A DNA stretch of 64,000 nucleotides from Planctomonas psychrotolerans (GTDB taxonomy: Bacteria > Actinomycetota > Actinomycetes > Actinomycetales > Microbacteriaceae), in the NCBI RefSeq assembly GCF_008642235.1, contig NZ_SJEV01000001.1, positions 1,302,001 to 1,366,000 on the forward strand. Reading direction: 5' to 3'. Below are positions 54,903 through 63,351 of this stretch, one piece after another. The first letter of the stretch is position 1, and each line of letters begins with the position of its first letter. Made by a program: the position numbers and the translations under genes. The notes beneath the pieces were generated by a model. That model was not told the origin of the DNA. It ran no database searches and saw only the letters and a list, made by a program, of their open reading frames with translations.

Positions 54903-57076
54903 GCATGCCGTCGCTCCGTTCTCCCATTGCGCTCGCCGCGGTCACCGTCACAGTCGCAAGCCTCGCCGGGTGCGCTCCCGCGGCGGATGACCGCCCCCTC
55001 ATCGTCGCGTCCACCAACATCCTCGGAAACGTCGTCGAAGAACTCGTCGGCGACCAGGCCGAGGTGTTGACCCTGATGAAGCCCAACGCCGACCCGCACT
55101 CGTTCGAGATCTCCGCGAAGGAAGCGGCGCGGATGCGCTCGGCCGACCTCATCGTGTCGAACGGCCTCGGTCTCGAGGAGGGCCTGCAGCAGCACCTCGA
55201 CGCGGCTGAGGCCGGCGACGTGCCGACGTTCGTCGCCGGCGACGTGATCGACGTGCTCGACTACAGCGAGGGCGACGCGGCGGGAATGCCCGACTCGCAC
55301 TTCTGGACCGACCCGGGCCGGATGCTCGACGTCGTCGACGCCCTCTCACCCGTGATCGCCGAACTCGACGGCGTCGATGCCACCCGTGTCGAAACCCACA
55401 GCCTTGCCTACCGAGACGAGCTCGACCGGCTCGACGCGGAGATGGCCGACGCGTTCGCGGCGATCCCGCGCGAACGACGAGCTCTCGTCACGAATCATCA
55501 CGTCTTCGGTTACCTCGCGCAGCGCTTCGACTTCGAGGTGGTCGGTGCCGTCATCCCCGGGGGAACCACGCTCGCCGCGCCGTCGGCATCCGATCTCGCC
55601 GACCTCGTCACCGCCGTTGAGGAGACCGGGGTTCCCGCGATCTTCGCGGAGTCGTCCTCGCCCGACCGCCTCGTGCAGGCCCTCGCGAGCGAGGCGAACG
55701 TGCACGTCGAGGTCGTCGAGCTGTTCACCGAATCGCTCACCGAAGCGGGAGGCGGTGCCCCCGACTACCTGACCATGATGCGCGCCAACACGCAGCGCAT
55801 CACCACAGGGCTCTCCCGCGTGACAGCCCGCCACCACCAAGGAAAGAAGAAAGAGGCATCCATGCGTACTTCCCATCTCCGCCGCGCGGGCATCACCGCG
55901 CTGGCGATCGGAGCGGTCACCACCCTCGCGGCCTGCTCGTCCGGAGACGGCGCCGCCGGCTCCGCGCCCGAGGCCGGCACCAGCTCGAGCTCGACCGCCA
56001 CGTCCGGTCCACGCCTCGCCGTCGCCTACGAAGGCGGCATCGTCGTACTCGACGGTGAGACCCTCGAGCCGGTCGCCGACGTCGACTCCGAGGAGTTCAC
56101 TCGGCTCAATCCCGCCGGGGACGACCGGCACGTCATGGTCACGATGAGCGAGGGATTCCAGGTGCTCGACACCGGCGCGGGCTCCGGCGACGATCCCGTG
56201 CTCACCGACCTCGTGTTCTCCGCCGACGCCCCCGGACACGTCGTGCGACACGGCGGCAAGACGGTCCTCTACGCCGACGGCACCAGTGACACGACCGTCT
56301 TCGACACGGCAGACCTGGCGTCGGATGCGATGCCGGAGACCGAGACGATCGAGGGCGTCGAGGCGCACCACGGCGTATCCGTGATCCTGGAGGACGGCAC
56401 GTTCCTCACCACCGTCGGTAACGCCGACGGACGCAACGGCATCACGGTGCAGGACGCGTCGGGTGCCGTGGTCGCGCAGAGCGACCAGTGCCCCGGCGTG
56501 CACGGTGAAGGGACCGCCGCGAACGAAGCCGTCGTGTTCGGGTGCGAGAACGGTGCGCTCGTCTACTCCGACGGTGAGATCGTGAAGCTCGACGCGCCCG
56601 ATCAGCCCTACGGGCGGATGGGCAACGCCTACGTGAGCGAGACCAGCCCGATCGTCGTCGGCGACTACAAGGACGACCCCGACGCGGAGGGTTACCTGCT
56701 CAGCGCCGTCACGGTGATCGACACGGCCGCCCAGACTCTCGAGGTCGTCGAACTTCCCGACGGTGCCGAGTACACCTTCCGCGACATCGCGCGCGGACCG
56801 GATGACCTCGCCTACATCCTCGGCAGCGACGGCTCGATCCACGTGCTCGACCCCGCCGCATCCGAGATCGTCGAGTCGTTCCCCGTCATCGAGGCGTGGG
56901 AGGGACCGGTCGAGTGGCAGGACCCGCACCCCGCCATCGTCATCTCCGGCTCCATCGCCTACGTCACGGAACCGGCCGCGAACAGCGTCCACGCCGTCGA
57001 CCTCACCACCGGTGATGTCGTGGCGACCGGTGAGCTCGACGTGACCCCGAACGAGATCGCGGTCGCCGCGGGCTGA
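54899..57076 (+). CDS. aztC-aztD: AztC-AztD: zinc-binding protein and zinc chaperone in one reading frame
   Basis: 725-aa open frame. Residues 1-about 307 are a ZnuA/AztC-type zinc-binding lipoprotein: lipobox SLAGC (Cys25), His67 (NADPHSF), His134 (PDSHFW), His200-201 (VTNHHVF), no His-rich loop. Residues 322-725 are an AztD-type propeller with its own lipoprotein signal (MRTSHLRRAGITALA..., Cys346), EAHHGVSV and CPGVHGEG. The junction GLSRVTARHHQGKKKEAS looks like an intergenic region: AAAGAGG lies 5 nt before ATG 55862. A TGA at 55821 is one frame off. So either a fusion or two genes that lost a stop. Confidence 0.8.
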   Translation: MSMPSLRSPIALAAVTVTVASLAGCAPAADDRPLIVASTNILGNVVEELVGDQAEVLTLMKPNADPHSFEISAKEAARMRSADLIVSNGLGLEEGLQQHLDAAEAGDVPTFVAGDVIDVLDYSEGDAAGMPDSHFWTDPGRMLDVVDALSPVIAELDGVDATRVETHSLAYRDELDRLDAEMADAFAAIPRERRALVTNHHVFGYLAQRFDFEVVGAVIPGGTTLAAPSASDLADLVTAVEETGVPAIFAESSSPDRLVQALASEANVHVEVVELFTESLTEAGGGAPDYLTMMRANTQRITTGLSRVTARHHQGKKKEASMRTSHLRRAGITALAIGAVTTLAACSSGDGAAGSAPEAGTSSSSTATSGPRLAVAYEGGIVVLDGETLEPVADVDSEEFTRLNPAGDDRHVMVTMSEGFQVLDTGAGSGDDPVLTDLVFSADAPGHVVRHGGKTVLYADGTSDTTVFDTADLASDAMPETETIEGVEAHHGVSVILEDGTFLTTVGNADGRNGITVQDASGAVVAQSDQCPGVHGEGTAANEAVVFGCENGALVYSDGEIVKLDAPDQPYGRMGNAYVSETSPIVVGDYKDDPDAEGYLLSAVTVIDTAAQTLEVVELPDGAEYTFRDIARGPDDLAYILGSDGSIHVLDPAASEIVESFPVIEAWEGPVEWQDPHPAIVISGSIAYVTEPAANSVHAVDLTTGDVVATGELDVTPNEIAVAAG

Positions 57077-57082
57077 CACCGT

Positions 57083-57114
57083 GCGCATCCGCCCCCGGTG
57101 TGGGGCGGATGCGC
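57083..57114 (+). terminator. Perfect 13-bp hairpin after aztC-aztD
   Basis: GCGCATCCGCCCC and GGGGCGGATGCGC pair perfectly around a 6-nt loop (57096-57101), 6 nt past the stop. It ends the azt transcript. Confidence 0.75.
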
Positions 57115-57136
57115 GCCCCCGTTCTACGCTGGGTAA

Positions 57137-58777
57137 ATGAGTTCCGGAGAGAGTACGACGCCCGCTGTTCAGCGATGGGTGTTCTGGCCCGCCGCCGGCA
57201 TCGTGGTGGTCTTCGTCGCGTTCGCGATGCTGTGGCCGGATGCGACCGAGGCGGCCTTCGACGGCGTGCAGGCGAGCATCGTCAGCAACTTCAACTGGTA
57301 CTACGTGCTGCTCTCCGCGTTCTTCGTCGCGTTCTGCCTCTGGATGGGATTCAGTCGCTACGGCAACGTCAAGCTCGGCAAGGACGACGACGAACCGGAG
57401 TTCTCCCTGAGGTCGTGGTTCTCGCTCCTCTTCGCCGCGGGCATGGGCATCGGGCTCGTGTTCTACGGTGTGAGCGAACCGCTCAGCCACTTCGCTCAGC
57501 CGCGTCCCGGCGTCACCGGGACCGACATCCAGCTCGCGCAGCAGGCTCTCTCCCAGACCTACCTCCACTGGGGTGTGCACGCATGGTCGATCTACGTGGT
57601 GATCGGGCTCGCCCTCGCCTACGCGATCCACCGCCGGGGCCGACCGGTGTCGATCCGTTGGGCTCTCGAGCCGGTACTCGGGAGGCGCGTGCGCGGCGGC
57701 TGGGGTCACGCCGTCGACGTGACCGCGCTCGTCGGCACCCTGTTCGGTGTCGCGACCTCGCTCGGGCTCGGCGTACTGCAGATCAGCGCCGGTCTGGAGA
57801 GCATCGGGCTCGTCGAGTCCTCCCAGCTGCTCAACATCGCCATCATCGTGGTCATCAGCGGCCTCGCCCTCATCTCCGTCCTCTCCGGGGTGACGAAGGG
57901 CATGAAGCTCCTCTCGAACGCCAACCTCGCGCTCGCCGGGCTGTTCGTGCTCTTCATCCTCATCGTCGGCCCGAGCCAGTTCCTGCTGCGCGACTTCGTG
58001 CAGTCCATCGGCCTCTACCTGCAGAACTTCATCGGACTCAGCTTCACGGTCAACGCGTTCACGGGTGCTGAGGGCGAGGCCTGGCAGGGTGCCTGGACGA
58101 CGTTCTACTGGGCGTGGTGGATCTCCTGGTCGCCGTTCGTGGGCATCTTCATCGCCCGCATCTCGCGCGGGCGCACCGTGCGACAGTTCGTCACCGGAGT
58201 CATCCTCGTGCCGACGTTGATCACCTTCCTCTGGTTCAGTGTGCTCGGCGGCACCGCCCTCTACTCCGAACTCGAAGGCGACGGCGGCCTCGTCGGTGCC
58301 GGCGGGGCCGTCGACATCGAGGGCGCACTCTTCGCCGCGCTCCAGCAACTCCCCGGCGGCACCGTGCTCATCGTCGGCGCCCTCGTGCTCATCGCCGTGT
58401 TCTTCGTCACCTCGGCCGACTCGGGTGCTCTCGTCATGAGCATGATCGCCGTCGGCGGACAACTCGAGCCGAAAAGGGTGGTGCGGGTGTTCTTCACCTG
58501 CGTCACGTCGCTGCTCGCCATCGCCCTTCTGCTCTCCGGCGGGCTGGAGGGGCTGAAGACGGCGGCAATCGTCATCGCCCTCCCGTTCTCGGTCGTCATG
58601 ATCGCCATCTGCTGGTCGACGGTGGTGGCCTTCAACCGCGAGCTGCGAGCGTACGACAAGGCCGAGCGTGCCGCGCTGATGGAACGCATCGGCGACTACT
58701 ACGGTCTCGAGGTCGAGGAGCCGACCGAACGCGGCGTCTTCGCCCCATCGGGTCATCGTCTGTGGCGGCGGAAATGA
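57137..58777 (+). CDS. BCCT family betaine/carnitine/choline transporter
   Basis: 546-aa osmolyte carrier with twelve membrane segments. It has GMGIGLVFYGVSEPL and WAWWISWSPFVGIF followed by ISRGRT. TACGCT ends 6 nt before ATG 57137, so a leaderless mRNA is likely. It shares the BCCT core with the gene at 3067 but lacks that protein's long N-terminus. The C-terminal tail (about 505-546) is short and charged. Confidence 0.88.
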   Translation: MSSGESTTPAVQRWVFWPAAGIVVVFVAFAMLWPDATEAAFDGVQASIVSNFNWYYVLLSAFFVAFCLWMGFSRYGNVKLGKDDDEPEFSLRSWFSLLFAAGMGIGLVFYGVSEPLSHFAQPRPGVTGTDIQLAQQALSQTYLHWGVHAWSIYVVIGLALAYAIHRRGRPVSIRWALEPVLGRRVRGGWGHAVDVTALVGTLFGVATSLGLGVLQISAGLESIGLVESSQLLNIAIIVVISGLALISVLSGVTKGMKLLSNANLALAGLFVLFILIVGPSQFLLRDFVQSIGLYLQNFIGLSFTVNAFTGAEGEAWQGAWTTFYWAWWISWSPFVGIFIARISRGRTVRQFVTGVILVPTLITFLWFSVLGGTALYSELEGDGGLVGAGGAVDIEGALFAALQQLPGGTVLIVGALVLIAVFFVTSADSGALVMSMIAVGGQLEPKRVVRVFFTCVTSLLAIALLLSGGLEGLKTAAIVIALPFSVVMIAICWSTVVAFNRELRAYDKAERAALMERIGDYYGLEVEEPTERGVFAPSGHRLWRRK

Positions 58778-58861
58778 CGCCGGCGAGCGCGAATCGCTCC
58801 GCGCTCCGTCCGGTCTCACGCCCCGAAGGTGCACGGTGCGAACAGCCCGTACTCTGAGTCG

Positions 58862-60310
58862 GTGACTGACAGCACCAACGAACGACGGGACGTTCTCCGG
58901 AACCGTGTGAGCCGATCGATCTCGAAGCTCGCCGGTGGCGCCATTCGCGGATTGGATGCCCCCACCCAGGTCATCTCCGTCGTCGCCGGCGACGATCAGA
59001 TGCCGCAACGGCACGCCCGATTGGTGATCGACCTGTGCCTGCGTGCGGGGGAGGCGATGCTGGCCACCGGCGCTTCCGCTGCCGACGTCGTGGCCACCGT
59101 TCTGCGGGTCAGCAATGCCTACGGCATCAGCGCGATGCACGTGGACATCACCTTCACCTCGATCACCGTTTCGATCCATCGCGGGATGAACGAAGACCCC
59201 ATCTCCGTGATGCGGATCGTGAAGGTGCGCACGACGGACTACTCGCGTCTGCAGGACGTGTACCTCCTCATCGACGACATCACGGGGCCCGGTGACACGG
59301 TCAGTGTCGAGGAGGCACGCGAGAGGTTGACCTCGATCCTGACCAGTCCGCATCCGTACCGTCGCTGGGTCGTCGCCGCAGGCAAGGCCGTTCTTGCGGC
59401 AGGGGTCGTGGTGATGTTCGACGTGAGCTTCGTGCTGGTGCTCGTTGCCGCGGCATCGGCGATTCTCTCCGACATCATCACGCGCCAGCTCGGAAAACTG
59501 CTGGTACCGGCCTTCTTCGCCCAGATGGCGGCGGCTATGGCGACGACGAGCATCGCCGTGTTCATCTTCTGGTTGCGTTCGGTGGGCATCGAGCTGCCGG
59601 GATCGAACAGCCCGACCGTCATCGTGATCGCCGGGATCATCACGCTGCTGTCCGGCGTCGGCCTGACCGCTTCGGCCCGTGACGCCATCGACGGGTATTA
59701 CGTCACGGCGACAGCACGCGGTATGGAAGTGCTCATGCTCACCCTGGGTCTCGCCGTGGGGATCTCGATCGTTCTCGGTGCGGCACTGCGGATGGGGCTG
59801 CCCGTGGCCGTCGGGACCTCGCTGGGCGACGACATCCGCCTGGTGCCCGGCGTGGTGGGATCCGCGCTCATCGGAGTCGGCTTCGCCCTCACCTCCTACG
59901 TGCGACTGCGGTACGTCGCACTCATGGCCACCGTGGCCAGTCTCGTGTTCACCGTGTACTGGTTCGTGCTTCCCCTCGCCTCCCAGCCTGGACTCGCCCC
60001 GGGGATCGCCGGGGTCGTCGCCGGTGTCATCGGATACCTCACCTACCGCTGGCTCAAGGTGCCCGAGAGTGCCATGACGATGGCGGGCCTCATCAGCCTC
60101 ATCCCCGGACTCGCCGTCTACCGGTCGCTGTACGCGTTCATGGACTCCGAGTACGGAGTGACCGAGGCGCTTCCCGCGATGGTGATCGCGCTGGCGACCG
60201 GTATCGGGCTCGCGGCGGGATCCACCATCGGCGGCTTCGCGGCCCGCCGGACGTTCGGCCTGGATCGCTCGGACATGCTCGCGGGTCAGCGGGCTCGAGG
60301 AGCTCGCTAG
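58862..60310 (+). CDS. ThrE-family threonine/serine exporter
   Basis: Membrane exporter of about 482 aa. The cytoplasmic N-terminal domain (about 30-180) has the ThrE-type LCLRAGEAMLATGASAADVV and TFTSITVSIHRG blocks; about ten membrane segments follow. I chose GTG 58862 since TACTCT ends 6 nt before it; GTG 58829 is an alternative. Family members export threonine and serine in Corynebacterium, but the substrate here is not shown. Confidence 0.85.
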   Translation: MTDSTNERRDVLRNRVSRSISKLAGGAIRGLDAPTQVISVVAGDDQMPQRHARLVIDLCLRAGEAMLATGASAADVVATVLRVSNAYGISAMHVDITFTSITVSIHRGMNEDPISVMRIVKVRTTDYSRLQDVYLLIDDITGPGDTVSVEEARERLTSILTSPHPYRRWVVAAGKAVLAAGVVVMFDVSFVLVLVAAASAILSDIITRQLGKLLVPAFFAQMAAAMATTSIAVFIFWLRSVGIELPGSNSPTVIVIAGIITLLSGVGLTASARDAIDGYYVTATARGMEVLMLTLGLAVGISIVLGAALRMGLPVAVGTSLGDDIRLVPGVVGSALIGVGFALTSYVRLRYVALMATVASLVFTVYWFVLPLASQPGLAPGIAGVVAGVIGYLTYRWLKVPESAMTMAGLISLIPGLAVYRSLYAFMDSEYGVTEALPAMVIALATGIGLAAGSTIGGFAARRTFGLDRSDMLAGQRARGAR

Positions 60311-60380
60311 CGCGGGACCCGGCCTCGGGCGTGCGCCGCTACGGCACGTCCAGGTGCAGCCCGGGTGTCTCGACGGCACG

Positions 60381-61217
60381 TCACTGGGGAGACCCTACGA
60401 CGGAGAGCAACTCCAACTTGTCGTAGTCCTCGCTGCCGGGAACTGCGGTATAGACGAGGAGTAGGTGCGACTGCTGGGGATCCAGCAGCGTTTGGCAGTG
60501 CAACTCCAGCCGGCCCACGATCGGGTGCATGAGGCGTTTCCCGTCGTGCGGGCGGACCCCCACCTCGTGGGTATCCCACAAGTGTCGCAGTTCCTCGCTT
60601 CTCGCCAGGGCGAGTTCGGCGAGGTGAGCCGCGCGAGAGCCGGGGCCGCGGCGGGTGACGACCTCGCGCAGGTGCGACGCATAGAGGCGGGAGAGGAACT
60701 CGTGGTCCTCGGGCACGTACCCGCTCCGCGTGCCGGGGTCCGTGAACCACCGGTATCCGAGGCTCCGGTCCGGGCCGGTGTAGCGGGAGGCATCCCCGGT
60801 GAGGGCCACGCTCAGGGGAGTCTGACGGAGCGTCTCTCCCAACTCGGTCACGATCTCCGCGGGAGTGTCGACGAGGCGGTCCAGGATGCGGAGCAGGCCG
60901 GGGCTGACGTGATCACTGGCCGCTCCACGAGCAGGCGGGTGGTGGCCCGCCAGGCGGAAGAGATGATCGCGTTCGTCGACGCTGAGGTGCAGACCCTGCG
61001 CGATGGAGGCGACCATCTGCTCCGAGGGCTGAGGTCCGCGCTCCCGCTCGAGCCTCGCGTAGTAGTCCGTCGACATGTTGGACAGCGCGGCGACCTCCTC
61101 CCGTCGCAGGCCCGACGTACGTCGACGTTGACCGTGCGGCAAGCCGACGTCGCGCGGCTGCAGGGCCTCCCGGCGTTGGCGCAGGAACTGCGCCATTCCC
61201 GTCCTGTCAATCGCCAC
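60381..61217 (-). CDS. XRE-family regulator with MmyB-like ligand domain
   Basis: 278-aa regulator. The helix-turn-helix (about 10-80) has RRTSGLRREEVAALSNMSTDYYARLER, and the C-terminal MmyB-like domain (about 100-270) has the GYRWFTDP and VGVRPHDGKR blocks. Such proteins often control a neighbouring oxidoreductase; an SDR gene lies 1 kb upstream on the other strand. GGAGGG is visible before the start. Confidence 0.87.
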   Translation of the reverse strand: MAIDRTGMAQFLRQRREALQPRDVGLPHGQRRRTSGLRREEVAALSNMSTDYYARLERERGPQPSEQMVASIAQGLHLSVDERDHLFRLAGHHPPARGAASDHVSPGLLRILDRLVDTPAEIVTELGETLRQTPLSVALTGDASRYTGPDRSLGYRWFTDPGTRSGYVPEDHEFLSRLYASHLREVVTRRGPGSRAAHLAELALARSEELRHLWDTHEVGVRPHDGKRLMHPIVGRLELHCQTLLDPQQSHLLLVYTAVPGSEDYDKLELLSVVGSPQ

Positions 61218-61265
61218 GGGTGCTCCCTCCTCTTGGTGACCCCTTTCTACCTCCCCGTCCCCTGG

Positions 61266-61400
61266 TCAGCCACGACCTCCTGATCCCCCCATGCCGGAGA
61301 TGACGTCCGGGAGGGTGTGCTCGGAGGGGCGGATCGTCAGGCCGTGGCTACCGCCCGTCGGGTCGTAGACGCTCGGTTCACAGCCCGTGACCCTGGAGGA
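61266..61400 (-). pseudogene. Possible gene remnant
   Basis: On the minus strand a frame ends with SVYDPTGGSHGLTIRP and then LPDVISGMGGSGGRG, and its codons have G or C at nearly every third base, as real genes here do. No complete domain or start is seen. It may be the end of a lost gene. The rest of 61218-61530 shows nothing I can name. Confidence 0.25.
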
Positions 61401-61530
61401 ACAAGTGAACCAGTAATCCATCCACCCCGGCGGACCCGCTGCCGCGGCCGAAACGCGGAGTCCCAGCACGAGGGCCCGTCGAGCGCTCGGCCTTCCCGAC
61501 CCGAGAGAGACCTCCGTAGCCCGTGCGACG

Positions 61531-62166
61531 ATGGAGCGGACCCTGGAGCGCATCGGTGGACCGATCGGACTCGCGTCCGCCGCAGCGCCGACCATCGCCT
61601 TCGTCGTGACGGACCTCGCCGCCGGACTCGCCCCGGCGATCATCGCACTGGCGCTCGCCGCGGTGGCCGCCTGCGTGCTGCGCCTTGCGCGGCGCGAGTC
61701 CCCGGCGGCAGCGGTAGCCGGACTCGTGGTCGCCGCGATCTGCGCGACGGTCGCGGCGCTGGCCGGGGAGGCCCGTGCCTTCTTCCTGCCCAGCATGGTG
61801 CTGCCAGTCCTGTTCGTCGTCGCCTACACCGTCTCGCTCGTCGCACGGCGCCCCCTGATGGGCCTGATCGTCAATCCGCTCTCCGGCGCACCCCGCGGCT
61901 GGCGCACGCACCGCCCCCTGCGCCGCCTGTATACCGCCAGCACGCTCGTGGGCATGGGGTTGGCGGTGGTGAACCTCGCCATACGGATCGTCTTCTACAC
62001 CGCCGATCAACCCGGAGCCCTGGCGGTGGTGCAGGTGACGTCCACCACGGTCTTCGCGCTCCACTTCGCCGTGACCGTGGTGCTGGCCCGTCGGATCGCG
62101 GGCGCATCCGGCTCCTCTGCCACCACTCTCCTCCGTAACGACCCCGCCTTTCCCCCCATCCGCTGA
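61531..62166 (+). CDS. DUF3159-family membrane protein
   Basis: 211-aa protein with about six membrane segments. It matches DUF3159: [17 protein letters not shown], then [20 protein letters not shown] and [13 protein letters not shown]. The function is unknown. It lies 32 nt before an SDR gene on the same strand and may be co-transcribed. Confidence 0.8.
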   Translation: MERTLERIGGPIGLASAAAPTIAFVVTDLAAGLAPAIIALALAAVAACVLRLARRESPAAAVAGLVVAAICATVAALAGEARAFFLPSMVLPVLFVVAYTVSLVARRPLMGLIVNPLSGAPRGWRTHRPLRRLYTASTLVGMGLAVVNLAIRIVFYTADQPGALAVVQVTSTTVFALHFAVTVVLARRIAGASGSSATTLLRNDPAFPPIR

Positions 62167-62198
62167 CCACGCACCACCCCACCCCAGGAGAAACGACC

Positions 62199-63152
62199 AT
62201 GACTCGCACACCGCACCTCACCCTTCCCGACCTGACCGGTCGCCGCGCCCTCGTCACCGGCGCCAGCGACGGCATCGGTTACGGCATCGCCCGCCAGCTC
62301 GCCGCCGCCGGAGCCGACGTGATCCTGCCCGTCCGCAACCGCAGGAAGGGAGAAGCCGCCCTCGATCGCATCCGCGCCGAGCATCCGTCGGCCCGGGTCT
62401 CCCTCCGCGATCTCGACCTGTCCTCGCTCGCGTCCGTCGCCGCCCTCGGGCGGCAGCTCATCGGCGAGGAGAATCCGCTGCACCTGCTGGTGAACAACGC
62501 CGGAGTCATGACTCCGCCCGAACGGCAGACGACCGCCGACGGCATCGAGTTGCAGCTCGGCACCAATCACCTCGGACACGTCGCGCTGGTCGCACACCTG
62601 CTACCCCTGCTGCGTGCCGGGAACGCACGCGTCACCTCGCAGATCAGCGTCGCGGCCAGAAGCGGTGCGATCAACTGGGCGGACCTGAACTGGGAGACCA
62701 GCTATCACGGCATGCGCGCATACAGCCAGTCGAAGATCGCGTTCGGTCTCTTCGGTCTCGAGCTCGAACGGCGCAGCCGGGCCGAGGGGTGGGGCATCAC
62801 CAGCAACCTCTCCCACCCGGGCGTCGCCCCGACGAGCCTGCTCGCCGCGCGTCCGGAACTGCAGCGCGAGCGCAACACTCCGCAGATCGCGGTGATCCGC
62901 AGGCTTTCTCGCGCGGGGATCCTGGTGGGCACCGTCGACAGTGCCCAGCTGCCCGCCCTGTACGCCGCAACGTCACCGCACTCCCACGGCGGCCGGCTCT
63001 ACGGCCCCACCGGACCGGGCCACCTCGGCGGCGGCCCGGGGGAGCAGCCGCTCTACCGCCCGCTGCGCAGCGCCGACGAGGCCGAGCGCGTCTGGCGGGT
63101 CTCCCAGGAACTCGCCGGAGTGTCCTTCACCACCTCTGCGCGGACGACCTGA
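62199..63152 (+). CDS. Short-chain dehydrogenase/reductase
   Basis: 317-aa SDR. The cofactor motif is [10 protein letters not shown], the NNAG motif is LVNNAGVM, and the catalytic Tyr/Lys are in YSQSK. It resembles retinol-dehydrogenase-like SDRs of about 310 aa. ATG 62199 follows AGGAGAAACGACC. An XRE/MmyB regulator nearby may control it. Confidence 0.88.
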   Translation: MTRTPHLTLPDLTGRRALVTGASDGIGYGIARQLAAAGADVILPVRNRRKGEAALDRIRAEHPSARVSLRDLDLSSLASVAALGRQLIGEENPLHLLVNNAGVMTPPERQTTADGIELQLGTNHLGHVALVAHLLPLLRAGNARVTSQISVAARSGAINWADLNWETSYHGMRAYSQSKIAFGLFGLELERRSRAEGWGITSNLSHPGVAPTSLLAARPELQRERNTPQIAVIRRLSRAGILVGTVDSAQLPALYAATSPHSHGGRLYGPTGPGHLGGGPGEQPLYRPLRSADEAERVWRVSQELAGVSFTTSARTT

Positions 63153-63157
63153 CCTGC

Positions 63158-63192
63158 CGATCGCCCTCCGCCGCCATGGCGGAGGGCGATCG
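63158..63192 (+). terminator. Perfect 15-bp hairpin after the SDR gene
   Basis: CGATCGCCCTCCGCC (63158-63172) and GGCGGAGGGCGATCG (63178-63192) pair perfectly around GCCAT. It begins 6 nt past the SDR stop. Confidence 0.8.
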
Positions 63193-63351
63193 GGAAATCC
63201 TCGCGGTGACGCCGGGATGGAAGCGCATCCCGTCAGCCCCGTTGACGAGCGGACCGGACACCCGGCAGCTCGAACCGCGCGAATGTCAGCGCTGAGCTCG
63301 CCGCCCTCGAGCAGCCCATCACTCTCGTGGGCGTTGGTCCCCTCCACGGAG

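Noticed and set aside
55346-60379. A 1677-aa open frame on the minus strand
   Set aside because: It lies opposite aztC-aztD, BCCT and ThrE genes and is rich in Arg, Gly, His and Asp without domains. Such frames arise opposite high-GC genes.
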